Assembly: GCF_023897065.1 (NCBI RefSeq)
Contig: NZ_JAMHIV010000009.1
Location: 124,001-188,000 of the forward strand
Direction: 5' to 3'
DNA: 64,000 nt
Origin: Crossiella sp. SN42
GTDB lineage: Bacteria > Actinomycetota > Actinomycetes > Mycobacteriales > Pseudonocardiaceae
Made by a program: the position numbers and the translations under genes. This document shows, one piece after another, positions 53,164 to 61,688 of this stretch. The notes below the pieces were generated by a model. The model was not told the origin of the DNA. It did not search any database and saw only the letters and a list, made by a program, of their open reading frames with translations. Position 1 is the stretch's first letter. Each line of letters begins with the position of its first letter.

Positions 53164-53544
53164 ATGTCCCGCACCGCTGCCCACATCACGTCCGCACGCG
53201 CCCAGACCGAGCACCGCACGGCTTGGCGCGCGGTCGTCCTCACCGACCTGCGCTACCGCGCGGCGATCCTCGCCGAGGCCCGGAACCAGGGCCGTCGGCC
53301 CCGGCCCGCCGCGCATCGACGGGCCGTCGTCATCCACTCGTTTCCCCGTGCCTACAACGGAAATCGGGAGATCGCCAGGCTGGCCCGCAGCTCGGAGCGA
53401 CGCTCCCGCCAGGCCTTGCGCCGTGCCCTCGGCACGGTGCTGCGCGAGGTGAACGCGGGCGGACGGCTGCACGCCGATGCATCGTCCACAGTGGACGTTT
53501 CAGTTGCCCGGCACCGGCACGGCGCGCGCTGGCACGCTTGGTGA
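53164..53544 (+). CDS. Hypothetical basic protein
   Basis: 126 residues from an ATG behind GGGAG. Rich in Arg, His and Ala; a helical, possibly HTH-like segment (NGNREIARLARSSERRSRQA) lies in the middle. No signal peptide or membrane helix. I do not recognise the family, and the frame could be spurious given the GC content; the leader ORF and hairpin before it favour a real gene. The iterated motif GTCCACAGTGGAC lies at 53484-53496 within it. Confidence 0.4.
   Translation: MSRTAAHITSARAQTEHRTAWRAVVLTDLRYRAAILAEARNQGRRPRPAAHRRAVVIHSFPRAYNGNREIARLARSSERRSRQALRRALGTVLREVNAGGRLHADASSTVDVSVARHRHGARWHAW
53484..53496. repeat. Iterated near-palindrome GTCCACAGTGGAC
   Basis: Exact copy inside the hypothetical gene at 53164. 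Confidence 0.8.
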
Positions 53545-53692
53545 TCCGATTCCGGCCGGGGCGAGCCCCGCGCGCCGCTGGCCCACTGCGGGGCCCGGCG
53601 CGACGCGCTGTCGGCTGGATCACTCACGCGACTGTCACAGCAGAGCCGGCTGGCTCGTCCACTGGGTGTACCCGACAACAGGAGGCCCAGCG

Positions 53693-54469
53693 ATGAGTGT
53701 GGTTCTGGTGACCGGTGGCAGCGGAACCCTCGGACGCGCCGTGGTGCGCGGCCTGCTGCGCGAGGGGCACCAGGTGCGGCTGACCAGCCGCCGCCCCCGC
53801 CCTGCCACCGCCGATCCCGCCGTCGAATGGCACGCCGTCGACTACGCCACGGGGGAAGGGCTGGACGCCGCCTTCGCCGGGGCGGACTCGGTCGTGCACA
53901 CCGCCACCAGCGTCAGCGGGAAGCGGGACCTGGCGCTGGCCAACACCATTGTCAGCGCCGCCGCCCGCGTGGGCGCGCCGCACCTGGTCTACATCTCCAT
54001 TGTCGGCGTGGACCGGATCCCGTTGCCCTACTACCGGGGCAAGTTCGCGGCCGAAGCCGTTTTCCGCGAGTCCGGGCTGCCGTGGACGGTGCTGCGCACC
54101 ACCCAGTTCCACGACCTGGTGCTGCGCGTGCTCGGCGTGCTGGCGAAGTCGCCGCTGATGCCGGTGCCCGCCGGGGTGCCGGTGCAGCCGGTGGAGGTCA
54201 CCGAGGTCGCCGAACGGCTGGTCGAGCTCGCCACCGGCGCACCCGTCGGCGCGGCTCCTGACCTGGGTGGCCCGGAAACCCATCTGCTGACCGACCTGGC
54301 CCGGCTGTACCTGCGGGCACAGGGCAGGCGTCGCTGGGTGCTGCCGGTGCGGCTCCCGGGCGAGGTGTTCACCGGGTATCGAAACGGTGCGCACCTCGCG
54401 CCGGAATACGCGCACGGGAAGGTCGCCTTCGCCGAGTTCCTCGCCGAAGAGACCGGTAAAAAACGGTGA
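53693..54469 (+). CDS. NAD(P)-binding reductase, atypical SDR/NmrA-like
   Basis: 258 residues, ATG behind GGAGG. Rossmann motif VTGGSGTLGRAVVRGLLREG at residues 5-24, VVHTATSVSG, and PYYRGKFAAEAVFRESGLPW, in which the Tyr-x-x-x-Lys is replaced by YYRGK, typical of NmrA/NAD(P)H-binding regulators and atypical SDRs rather than classical SDRs. No obvious substrate domain. Stands alone: convergent with the DUF4239 gene, only 27 bases between the stops. Confidence 0.88.
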   Translation: MSVVLVTGGSGTLGRAVVRGLLREGHQVRLTSRRPRPATADPAVEWHAVDYATGEGLDAAFAGADSVVHTATSVSGKRDLALANTIVSAAARVGAPHLVYISIVGVDRIPLPYYRGKFAAEAVFRESGLPWTVLRTTQFHDLVLRVLGVLAKSPLMPVPAGVPVQPVEVTEVAERLVELATGAPVGAAPDLGGPETHLLTDLARLYLRAQGRRRWVLPVRLPGEVFTGYRNGAHLAPEYAHGKVAFAEFLAEETGKKR

Positions 54470-54496
54470 AACCGGACCTGGGATAGTCCGAAGAGG

Positions 54497-55255
54497 TTAA
54501 CGCAACCGATCCAGGGCCGAGCTGAATGCGTCCGGATCAACCTTGACGCCGCCACTGAACGGATTTTCCAACTGATAGATGGCAAAGAGTAGCAGAGTCA
54601 GCGTGGCGGTCAGGACCACCACGATAACGATATGTGGAATTATCTTCGGGCCGCCGAACAGGAACGGGAACAGTGCGGACATCACCGCGCCAAGAATGAG
54701 CGCGAACCACATCACGGTGCTGACCCCGCCGCTGGCCGCGTCCAGTCTGGACTGCCGCGCCTGGTAGGCCTCCCACAGCTGGGCGGCCGCCTCGGTCTTG
54801 CGGTTCTCCAGCCAGTGGCCCTCGGCCGGGACGTCCGCGATGACCTTGCGCAGCTCGTCCAGCTTCTGCCAGCCCGCGTCGTCGACGTCCTCTTCCACGC
54901 GGAGCTTCGGCCACTCCTCGTTGAGCACGATCCCGATATAGGACCTGGTCAGTTCCTGTACCTGGCCGCGCACCGGTTCCGGGAACGAGGTCGCGGCCCA
55001 GTTCACCGCGACCATGCTGTTGGCCTCCTTGGTCGAGTCGTCCCCGACCGCCTTGGCCGTGTCCAGCAGGGAGATCAGCACGAACGCGGTGACCACCGCG
55101 TGGAGCCCGCCGACAATGGTGAATACCAACCCGGCCGACTCGTTGTTGCTCAGTCGTTCCTCGTCGGAGCCGAATCTGCGGAACAGGATGGCCAAGGCTG
55201 CGACCACCACGGCGACGCCGGAGACCCAGAGCAAGCCCGACAGGTAGAGGTTCAA
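54497..55255 (-). CDS. DUF4239 (bestrophin-like) membrane protein
   Basis: 252 residues from a TTG at 55255 with AAAGGAG five bases upstream; the open frame reaches further but without a ribosome-binding site. Four membrane segments: two at the N-terminus (LLWVSGVAVVVAALAILF, AGLVFTIVGGLHAVVTAFVL), a long charged periplasmic/cytoplasmic helix region, and two at the C-terminus (VMWFALILGAVMSALFPFLF, IVVVLTATLTLLLFAIYQL). The arrangement and length match DUF4239. Function unknown. Divergent from the secreted propeller gene with 130 bases between starts. Confidence 0.85.
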   Translation of the reverse strand: MNLYLSGLLWVSGVAVVVAALAILFRRFGSDEERLSNNESAGLVFTIVGGLHAVVTAFVLISLLDTAKAVGDDSTKEANSMVAVNWAATSFPEPVRGQVQELTRSYIGIVLNEEWPKLRVEEDVDDAGWQKLDELRKVIADVPAEGHWLENRKTEAAAQLWEAYQARQSRLDAASGGVSTVMWFALILGAVMSALFPFLFGGPKIIPHIVIVVVLTATLTLLLFAIYQLENPFSGGVKVDPDAFSSALDRLR

Positions 55256-55386
55256 TTCAGCTCCTTTCTGGTCCGGGATTACATCACGGTCTACTGTGGG
55301 GAGTACAGTCCGGTCAGGTCGCGATGCGATGACGGCACGGGACTGTATGCAGAGCGAATCAGCGCGATCCCGAGAGGAGTACCCGA

Positions 55387-56592
55387 TTGTCGTATTCAGT
55401 TGCTCCAATACGGTGGTCGCGCCATTTGATTGCGCTGTGCAGTACCTCGTTCCTGCTCTTCGTCAGCAGTGGCGGTCTTATCCCGAGCCCGGCGCAGGCG
55501 GCCAGCGTCTGCACTGCATACCAGGTACGGGCGACCGGACACGGCGGCCTGTCCACCCTGTTGCGGGTCACCTTGCCGACCGGCCTGCCGAACCGGCCAC
55601 CGCAGCCGCTGGGGCTCGCCGTTAACTCGATCGGGTACGCCCAGGCGCAGGGCCTGGTCTACGGAATCGCCAACCGTGACCGATCCGGAAAGTTCCGTGA
55701 CGGCGGTCACGTAGTGCGCATCGACCTCAACGGAACGATCAACGACCTCGGTCCCATCCGGCGCACCGGCGCGGTGCCGGTGCCGTGGAGCGGGTTGATC
55801 GACAGCTACGCGGGCACGGTCGTCGGCAACCGGTTGTACGTGCGTGAGTGGGACAAGCTGTACGCGATCGACATCGACCCGCGCAGTCCCAGCTTCCTGG
55901 GCCTGGTGCACGCGGTCCGTCTGGACTGGCACTGGCTCTCCGACGACCTGGACGACTTCGCGCACAACCCGGCCGACGGCAAGCTCTACGGCATCTCCAA
56001 CACCGGCCACGGCCACGGCACCCTGGTCAAGGTCGACCCCGGCAACGGCAAGGTCACCAAGGTCAAGGTGCTCAAGGGCCTGCCCGGTTCCAGCACCTAC
56101 GGCGCCGTCGTGCTCGACCCGGCCGACAACGGCCTCTGGGTGCTGAACAACGACTACCGCCGCGCCAGCCGCCTCTACCGCATTCAGTTGGGCGACAACA
56201 CGATCACCGAGGTCAACACCGGTCCCGCACTCACCAGCACGGATGGCGCCGGCTGCCTGAAGTCCACGCCGCCGCCCGCCACCACCACCCCACTCCCGGT
56301 TACCACCACGCCAGTCCCGCCCCCGGCCGTGATCCCCCCGCCACCGCCGCCAAGGACCACCACCCCGACCACCCGGCCGGCCCCGGTCATCCCGCCACCG
56401 CCGCCGAGCCGCGTCACGCCGCCGCCACCTCCGGTCAAGCCGGTCGTCGCCCGCACGCCCCCACGTCCCACCCCGAAGGCCCAGGCGTCGTCCTCGCTGG
56501 TCCGTGACCAGCGACGGTGGACCGTGGTGACCGTGGTGATGCTCATTTTCGGCTCCGGTGCCGCAGTGCGCATCGTCCGCTCCCACCGCTGA
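55387..56592 (+). CDS. Secreted propeller-like protein with C-terminal membrane anchor
   Basis: 401 residues, TTG start behind GGAG. N-terminal signal peptide (SRHLIALCSTSFLLFVSSGG, cleavage near AQAAS). Residues about 45-290 contain repeated blades (LVYGIANRDRSGKFRDGGHV, GTVVGNRLYVREWDKLYAID, DPADNGLWVLNNDYRRASRL) like DUF6923-type propellers. A Pro/Thr-rich linker of about 80 residues follows (TTTPLPVTTTPVPPPAVIPP), then a membrane segment (VVTVVMLIFGSGAAVRIV) and a basic tail, so the propeller is displayed on the cell surface. Ligand unknown. Confidence 0.8.
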   Translation: MSYSVAPIRWSRHLIALCSTSFLLFVSSGGLIPSPAQAASVCTAYQVRATGHGGLSTLLRVTLPTGLPNRPPQPLGLAVNSIGYAQAQGLVYGIANRDRSGKFRDGGHVVRIDLNGTINDLGPIRRTGAVPVPWSGLIDSYAGTVVGNRLYVREWDKLYAIDIDPRSPSFLGLVHAVRLDWHWLSDDLDDFAHNPADGKLYGISNTGHGHGTLVKVDPGNGKVTKVKVLKGLPGSSTYGAVVLDPADNGLWVLNNDYRRASRLYRIQLGDNTITEVNTGPALTSTDGAGCLKSTPPPATTTPLPVTTTPVPPPAVIPPPPPPRTTTPTTRPAPVIPPPPPSRVTPPPPPVKPVVARTPPRPTPKAQASSSLVRDQRRWTVVTVVMLIFGSGAAVRIVRSHR

Positions 56593-56663
56593 CCCGGTTT
56601 TCGCCGGTACACCCGCGCCCGGCGCATCCGGAACAATCCCGGCGGCCGGGCGTGGTCATGCCT

Positions 56664-56669
56664 TAGACT
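56664..56669 (+). promoter_or_regulatory. Possible -10 element before GNAT leader
   Basis: TAGACT, about 7 bases from a plausible start near 56676, upstream of the leader ORF. No convincing -35. Confidence 0.3.
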
Positions 56670-56694
56670 GTGCCCGCCGCACCGCGCGGCCGCC

Positions 56695-56754
56695 ATGGAC
56701 GGAAGGGAGGCCCCAGTGCACACATTCCTGCCGGCGCCTCCGCGGATCGCCTGA
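56695..56754 (+). CDS. Putative leader peptide upstream of the GNAT gene
   Basis: ATG at 56695 or GTG at 56716 in the same frame, the latter with GGGAGG six bases upstream. The longer form reads MDGREAPVHTFLPAPPRIA. It ends 48 bases before the GNAT start. GGAGGC (56706-56711), GCCTCC (56736-56741 and 56769-56774) and GGAGGC (56789-56794) allow competing pairings. Confidence 0.35.
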   Translation: MDGREAPVHTFLPAPPRIA

Positions 56755-56768
56755 CCGATCCCGCCCGC

Positions 56769-56794
56769 GCCTCCTGATCCTCGCCTTCGGAGGC
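56769..56794 (+). promoter_or_regulatory. Hairpin sequestering the GNAT ribosome-binding site
   Basis: GCCTCC (56769-56774) pairs with GGAGGC (56789-56794) across a 14-base loop; the right arm is the SD of the gene starting at 56803. Confidence 0.5.
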
Positions 56795-56802
56795 AGTACC
56801 CC

Positions 56803-57741
56803 ATGAAGTTCCGTTCCATTACCGCGGCCGAGCTCGACCGCACCCCGCACATCCCCGCCCCGTTCGACTGGATCACCGCGGCCCAGTACGACGAGCGCCG
56901 CGCCGCCGCCCAGTACCGTCCACAGTGGACTTGGATGGCCGAGGACGGCGACCGGACACTGGCCCGCGCCATGTGGTGGGGCTTCGGCAACGGCAGGCAC
57001 CCGCTCTCCTTGGACTACCTGCACGTGCACCACTCCGTCACCGACCCGGCAGTCCTGGTCGGCGACCTGCTCAACACCGCACACGCGGCATTCCTGGCCG
57101 ACGGCGCGCCCGCGCTACAGGCCTACCACCTCAAGCTGCCGCTGAACTGGCGTGCCGACCCAGCCTGCGTGGCCGCAGTCGACTGGCGCCGTGCCGCGGC
57201 CGCCCGTGCCGGACTGACCGAGGACAACGAGCGCTTGCGCTACGAGTGGACTCCGGCCGACCGTCTGCCCGAACCACCGGCGCGCCTGCACTTCCGCCCG
57301 GAACCGGACGACGAGGTGGTGCTGTCGGTGTTCCGCCGGCTGATCGAGGGCAGCCTCGACACGGAGACCCGGCGTGGCGTCGCCGCGGTCGGTGTGGCCA
57401 CACACGCTAGCGACGACTTCGAGTTCTACCGCGACGAGATGCCCGGCCCCCGCGACTGGTGGCGGCTGGCCTACACCGCCGACGGCGACCTGGTCGGCCT
57501 CGCCCTGCCCTCGCGCAACGCGACCAACGCCGTGGTCGGCTACCTCGGTGTCCTGCCCGAACACCGCGGCCACGGCTACATCCACGAGCTGCTCGCGCAC
57601 ATCACCCGGCACCACGCGGAGCTGGGCATGCCCAGGGTGGTCGCGGACACCGACCTGGTGAACCAGCCGATGGCCGCGGCTTTCACCCGAGGCGGCTACC
57701 GCAACATCGAGATGCGCCTGGTACTCAGCGCACTCCGCTGA
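56803..57741 (+). CDS. GNAT-family N-acetyltransferase
   Basis: 312 residues. The C-terminal half has the acetyl-CoA motif A VGYLGVLPEHRGHGYIHELL near residue 247 and the motif B-like LVNQPMAAAFTRGGYRN near 287. The N-terminal half (about 150 residues, with AMWWGFGNGRHPLSLDYLHV) looks like a second, degenerate GNAT fold; two-fold GNATs of about 310 residues are common in actinobacteria and some acetylate aminoglycosides or mycothiol intermediates. Substrate unknown. Translation is probably controlled by the leader hairpin. Its 3' end overlaps the convergent DUF2293 gene by 17 bases; it contains a copy of the iterated motif at 56918. Confidence 0.85.
   Translation: MKFRSITAAELDRTPHIPAPFDWITAAQYDERRAAAQYRPQWTWMAEDGDRTLARAMWWGFGNGRHPLSLDYLHVHHSVTDPAVLVGDLLNTAHAAFLADGAPALQAYHLKLPLNWRADPACVAAVDWRRAAAARAGLTEDNERLRYEWTPADRLPEPPARLHFRPEPDDEVVLSVFRRLIEGSLDTETRRGVAAVGVATHASDDFEFYRDEMPGPRDWWRLAYTADGDLVGLALPSRNATNAVVGYLGVLPEHRGHGYIHELLAHITRHHAELGMPRVVADTDLVNQPMAAAFTRGGYRNIEMRLVLSALR
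56918..56930. repeat. Iterated near-palindrome GTCCACAGTGGAC
   Basis: Exact copy inside the GNAT gene. Confidence 0.8.
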
Positions 57742-58789
57742 CCCAGCGATCCAGCACCGCGTCGATGGTGTCGCGAATCCGTTCCCTGGCAACGGTTCGC
57801 GGCACCCCGGCCATCAGCATCGCGTCGTAGCCGGTGTCCTCGTGCCGGATCGAGGCGATCACCGCCCGCCGCGTCGCACCCTCGTCAAGGGACTGACCGG
57901 CGGCCGACCGCCCGACCCGCCCGCTGCTGCGCGCCCCGGCGTGCCGTGCGATCGCCTCGGCCCGCGCGGGCGCGCAGCCGGGGAACAGCCGCAGGATCTC
58001 CGCGGCGAGCCGGGCCTGGAAGTCCAGGTCCTGCTCGGCGCGGCGCACCGCGTCCCGATCCCGTCGCCGGGCCCGCAGTTCGGCGTCGGCGAAGCACTGC
58101 TCCTCCGCCGACTCCAGCGCGGCCTCCTCGACGAGCAGTCCGAGCCGGTCGAACCGCTTGCGTGACCGGTTGAACCGCTGCACCACCGCGGACAGCGCGC
58201 TCGCCTTCTTCGCCCGCCGGGTCAGTGCGGCGTCGCCGGCCGGTAGGAACACCAGGTGGTCCAGGTCGGCGCACTCCAGGCAGTACGGCCGGTTCTCCTC
58301 GACGAACTGGTAGGTGTCGGTGTCACCGCAGTCCGTGCACACCCAGCCGCCATCAGCGCGCAACACCACCAGATCGGGTGCCGCGTTCTGCCGCTGCGCG
58401 AGCCGATCCCGTTGTGCCTGCGACAGTCCCGGCGCCAGCCAGTGCGTGGCGAACACCCGTTCGGCGTCAACTGAACCGGATGAGGTGAACCGCAGCGGAC
58501 GCCGATCCCGGGTCGCCGCCACGTAGTCCACCGCCTCAGCGGTCAGACCTTGTCGCCGCGCCCAGTCGCCGAGGTGTCCGAGCGCGGTGTCCACCTTCTC
58601 CGCCGGCGCGGACATCCCTTCGGTGAGCGAACCGAGCCTGCCCTGCTCCCAGTCCTCGATCCGCTTGTCCGTCAGCCAGCCCAGCCGGTTGAACACCAGC
58701 ACGGGGGAGACGAACTTCTTCTTAGCCAGCAACGCCACGGCCGCCTCGGTGACGCGCCGTTCGAGCTTGGACATGACTGCCTGGACCAC
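57725..58789 (-). CDS. DUF2293 protein with zinc-ribbon-like motif
   Basis: 354 residues. A N-terminal basic region, a Cys cluster CTDCGDTDTYQFVEENRPYC with LEC (residues about 150-174) that could bind zinc, a long charged coiled-coil-like helix, and the C-terminal DUF2293 domain EILRLFPGCAPARAEAIARH through AVIASIRHEDTGYDAMLMAG. Function unknown; the domain is predicted to bind nucleic acid in some annotations, but nothing in the context confirms it. An ATG at 58774 is an alternative start. Confidence 0.85.
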   Translation of the reverse strand: MVQAVMSKLERRVTEAAVALLAKKKFVSPVLVFNRLGWLTDKRIEDWEQGRLGSLTEGMSAPAEKVDTALGHLGDWARRQGLTAEAVDYVAATRDRRPLRFTSSGSVDAERVFATHWLAPGLSQAQRDRLAQRQNAAPDLVVLRADGGWVCTDCGDTDTYQFVEENRPYCLECADLDHLVFLPAGDAALTRRAKKASALSAVVQRFNRSRKRFDRLGLLVEEAALESAEEQCFADAELRARRRDRDAVRRAEQDLDFQARLAAEILRLFPGCAPARAEAIARHAGARSSGRVGRSAAGQSLDEGATRRAVIASIRHEDTGYDAMLMAGVPRTVARERIRDTIDAVLDRWVSGVR

Positions 58790-59233
58790 GAGACCAGTCT
58801 GCCAGGTGGAGCGTCGTCCTCCGCGCGGTTATCCACAGCCAGCCGGGGTGGAACCCGATCATCGCGAAGTGCGCTACGATGCGTCCAGGCCGACCGAGAC
58901 TCGGGACTCCTCCGCCGGTAGTGCAAACCTCATTTTCCCGAGCATATACAGCTTTCTCGACGCCGTGTCGTCGTATTCCGGGCGCTGTCCGCGACCCCAT
59001 ATCCCGGTGCGCTGAGCACCAACCACGCCACGCAGGTGCACCTCTGGCTACCCGAACAGCAGAAATCCCTTTACCTGGAGGCAAACACGAGAACTAGTCC
59101 ACAGTGGACGGACAGGCAACGCCGTGCAACCTGACGCTGACCGAACTGCCGACGCGTGTCGCTCAGCTCGCCGGACTGCACCGCACCCATCCTGGCCTGA
59201 CCTGTCCAGCGCTGCCGTAGAGGAGGTGAATCG
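58790..59233. other. Intergenic region with one copy of the iterated motif
   Basis: 444 bases. Holds GTCCACAGTGGAC at 59097-59109 and a strong ribosome-binding site (GAGGAGGTGA) at about 59219-59229 for the small frame that follows. No larger gene seen. Confidence 0.5.
59097..59109. repeat. Iterated near-palindrome GTCCACAGTGGAC
   Basis: Exact copy in the intergenic region before the small frame at 59234. Confidence 0.8.
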
Positions 59234-59422
59234 TTGGCAGCGCTGGACATCCAGGCCCTGGTGCGCGACGGCGAGCAGTGGCAGTGGCTACCCGCCAACG
59301 GTCGATCGCCCCTTCGGCTCGCGCCTGCCCCGCGCGCCGGATTCGTGCGGCAGACCGGAGCGCTCGACAGGCAAGCCAGCTCAGGTACTCCGCACGGTAG
59401 CGATGACGTCCACCTCCAGTAG
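59234..59422 (+). CDS. Small hypothetical protein
   Basis: 62 residues from a TTG preceded at a good distance by GAGGAGGTGA, one of the best ribosome-binding sites in the window. Sequence AALDIQALVRDGEQWQWLPA onward; no signal peptide or membrane segment. Its last 42 bases overlap the convergent ridA-like gene. Function unknown; could be spurious, but the SD argues for expression. Confidence 0.4.
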   Translation: MAALDIQALVRDGEQWQWLPANGRSPLRLAPAPRAGFVRQTGALDRQASSGTPHGSDDVHLQ

Positions 59423-59785
59423 CGCCTCCGGCCGGAACAGCCGGGACACCTGCACGGTCGTGCTTGTGGGCGGCTCGGTTGGGAACAGCCGGCGACGTAC
59501 CGCGCCATAGGCAGGCAGGTCGTCCATGTCCGTTAGGTACGAGCGGATGTTGACGATGTCGGCCAGGGTCGCGCCATGCGCGGCCAGCAGGGCGGTGATG
59601 GTGGCGAAGACGTTCTCCGCCTGAACCCGCATGTCCTGGCTCGGCAGGGGCTGCCCGTCCTCGGTCACCGCGATCTGACCGGACAGCACCAGCAACGCGC
59701 CGCTCCCCAGGTCGACCCGGGCGACCTGGGAATAGTTGGCGAAGGGGCCGGGTGCACCGGCCGGGTTGTCGAACGTGGTCCGCAT
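59381..59785 (-). CDS. RidA/YjgF-family protein
   Basis: 134 residues, the usual length. Family features: YSQVARVDLGSGALLVLSGQ near residue 18, MRVQAENVFATITALLAAHG, and PTSTTVQVSRLFRPEALLEV near 105 with E-x-D near the C-terminus. Members deaminate reactive enamine/imine intermediates from PLP enzymes; the specific activity of this subgroup (Rid1-7) is not readable here. The Arg of the RidA active site appears as VSRLF rather than a conserved R-x-x-L, so activity is uncertain. Confidence 0.85.
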   Translation of the reverse strand: MRTTFDNPAGAPGPFANYSQVARVDLGSGALLVLSGQIAVTEDGQPLPSQDMRVQAENVFATITALLAAHGATLADIVNIRSYLTDMDDLPAYGAVRRRLFPTEPPTSTTVQVSRLFRPEALLEVDVIATVRST

Positions 59786-59811
59786 GGCGGTGACGCTAGG
59801 CGGATACCAGG

Positions 59812-60172
59812 CATGCGACCAGCGAAGGTTGCGCAGGGGTGGCATGCGTGTTCGGCATACCTCCCGGCGCCTGACCCGGTCGGCTTCGAGCCGCTCGCTC
59901 TGCTGCTGCCCGCGGTGTTCGACGAGCCCCGCACGGCCGAGGCCGCCGACCCGCTGACCCGGCTGTGCGAGGCCACCGAGCACGCCCTGGCCACCGGCGA
60001 CAGCGGCTTGCTGCACGCGGTGGTGGCCGCGGACCTGCCGCCCGGCCAGCACCTCGTCGGCTACGTGGACAAGCGGGTGGCCGCGGTGCTGCGCCTGCGC
60101 CCGGCGCTGCGCCAGCTGCCGCCCCAGGTCCCGGTGGCCACCGGGGCGGCCAGCAGGTCGAGGCGGTCTTAA
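59812..60172 (+). CDS. Hypothetical protein or gene fragment
   Basis: About 119 residues from an ATG at 59812, 26 bases from the divergent ridA start. Ala/Leu-rich with segments FEPLALLLPAVFDEPRTAEA and CEATEHALATGDSGLLHAVV. No recognised domain and no clear SD. It may be the remains of a longer gene. Confidence is low. Confidence 0.3.
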
Positions 60173-60226
60173 GCGGGGTGGACGGTGAGGGTGCCCGCGA
60201 TGGTCCAGCCGGTCATGTCCGGCGGG

Positions 60227-60420
60227 CTAGCCGAGGCCGAACTCCTTGAGCGCGGCCTGGTTGAAGGCGGGCAGGTCCTTCGGGGTGCGGCTGGTGATCA
60301 GTCGCCACTCGCGGTGGTCGCAGGCCTGGATCTCCCGGTCGACCCACTCGCCGCCCGCGTCGCGGATGTCGGTGGCCGGACTGGAGTCGCGACTGTGGGC
60401 GAGGCCGTCGCGCCCCGGGC
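60227..60420 (-). pseudogene. PfpI/DJ-1-type gene remnant (C-terminal part only)
   Basis: Reading the minus strand to a TAG at 60227-60229 gives ATDIRDAGGEWVDREIQACD and then LITSRTPKDLPAFNQAALKE. This is the C-terminal signature of PfpI-family proteins (D-I-R-x-A-G-x-x-W-V-D, T-S-R-x-P-x-D-L-P-A-F-N). The N-terminal two thirds, including the catalytic Cys, are missing, and no start is visible. A decayed copy or a fragment left by rearrangement. Confidence 0.65.
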
Positions 60421-60686
60421 GCGGTAAGGCTGTGCGCCTAGAACCCAGTGCCGCATCGAGAAGTGACTATTTTGGAAGGAGGTGTCGGTTGGCGTAGTTG
60501 GTTCGACAGGAAGCGCCTTGCGCGGGTTGCCGTGGTCCTGGGTCCGCCTTGAGACAGGGGCAGTGTCTCTTCGCGCGACGCCGCGACGTCGCGACGTCGG
60601 TTAGGTCGCGACGGCGTCCGGGTCGTGGTGTGGCCGCGGGGCTCGCTTGCGCGGCCGGTGTCCGGGACGCGAGGTAGGTTCCGGCC
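60421..60686. other. Intergenic region before the WYL regulator
   Basis: About 260 bases. Contains a GGAAGGAGG string at 60473 without a usable frame and palindromic GTCGCGAC elements at 60570-60620. Nothing further seen. Confidence 0.4.
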
Positions 60687-61670
60687 ATGCGCGCCAGCCG
60701 GTTGTTGTCCACCCTGTTGCTGCTCCAGACCCGGGGGCGGATGTCGGCGAGTGAGCTGGCCGCCGAGCTGGAGGTCTCGGTGCGGACGGTGTACCGGGAC
60801 ATGGAGGCGTTGTCCGCGGCCGGCGTGCCGGTGTACGGCGATGCCGGGCGGTCCGGCGGGTATCAGCTGCTGGACGGGTACCGGACTCGGCTGACCGGGT
60901 TGACCGCGGATGAGGCGGAGTCGCTGTTCCTGACCGGGATGCCTGGGCCCGCGGCGGAGCTGGGACTCGGTGGCGTGCTGGCCGCGGCGGAGCTGAAGCT
61001 GCTGGCGTCCCTACCTGCGGAGTTGCGGACACGGGCGGAGGCGCTGCGGGAGCGATTCCATCTGGATGCGCCCGGGTGGTTCCGGCCGGCCGATCGGACG
61101 CCGTGGCTCAGTGCGATCGCCGGGGCGGTCTGGGACGGCCGGCGGATCGCGGTGCGGTACCGGCGTTGGCGGGAACCGCAGGAGGTGGACCGGGAACTGG
61201 AGCCGCTTGGCCTGGTGCTGAAGTCGGGGCTCTGGTACCTCGTGGCGCAGGCGGTGGACCGGCCTGGGCAGGTGCGCACCTATCGGGTCGCGCAGGTGCT
61301 GGAGCTGGTGGTGTTGCCGGAGCGGTTCGAGCGGCCGGAAACCTTTGACCTGGCTCGGTACTGGGCGGAGTGGGCACGTCGGTACGAGCGCGACATGCTG
61401 GTGGGCACGGCGGTGGTTCGGCTGTCGCCCAAGGCGGTGTCGCGGTTGCCACACCTCTACGGTGACGTGGTGGCCGAGGCGGTCGCGCGTACCGCGGAGC
61501 CGCCTGACGAGCACGGGTGGGTGCGGGCGGAAATGCCGGTGGAGCAGGCCGCCGTGGCGCACGACGACCTGCTCAAGCTTGGTGCCGAAGTCGAAGTCCT
61601 TGCGCCGCAGGAACTACGGGCCCTGGTGACGGAGTCCGTGCGTGCGCTGGCGGCGACGTACCTCGGGTGA
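60687..61670 (+). CDS. WYL-domain transcriptional regulator (YafY-type)
   Basis: 327 residues. N-terminal HTH_11: MRASRLLSTLLLLQTRGRMS then ASELAAELEVSVRTVYRDME at residues about 21-40. The central WYL domain begins near residue 140 (AIAGAVWDGRRIAVRYRRWR) and contains GLWYLVAQAVDRPGQVRTYR; a C-terminal WCX-like region follows. WYL proteins bind nucleic-acid or nucleotide ligands in several studied cases and regulate defence or DNA-damage genes. Autoregulation or control of the neighbouring remnant is possible; no target is evident. Confidence 0.9.
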   Translation: MRASRLLSTLLLLQTRGRMSASELAAELEVSVRTVYRDMEALSAAGVPVYGDAGRSGGYQLLDGYRTRLTGLTADEAESLFLTGMPGPAAELGLGGVLAAAELKLLASLPAELRTRAEALRERFHLDAPGWFRPADRTPWLSAIAGAVWDGRRIAVRYRRWREPQEVDRELEPLGLVLKSGLWYLVAQAVDRPGQVRTYRVAQVLELVVLPERFERPETFDLARYWAEWARRYERDMLVGTAVVRLSPKAVSRLPHLYGDVVAEAVARTAEPPDEHGWVRAEMPVEQAAVAHDDLLKLGAEVEVLAPQELRALVTESVRALAATYLG

Positions 61671-61688
61671 TCTCAACGTGCGGCGGCT

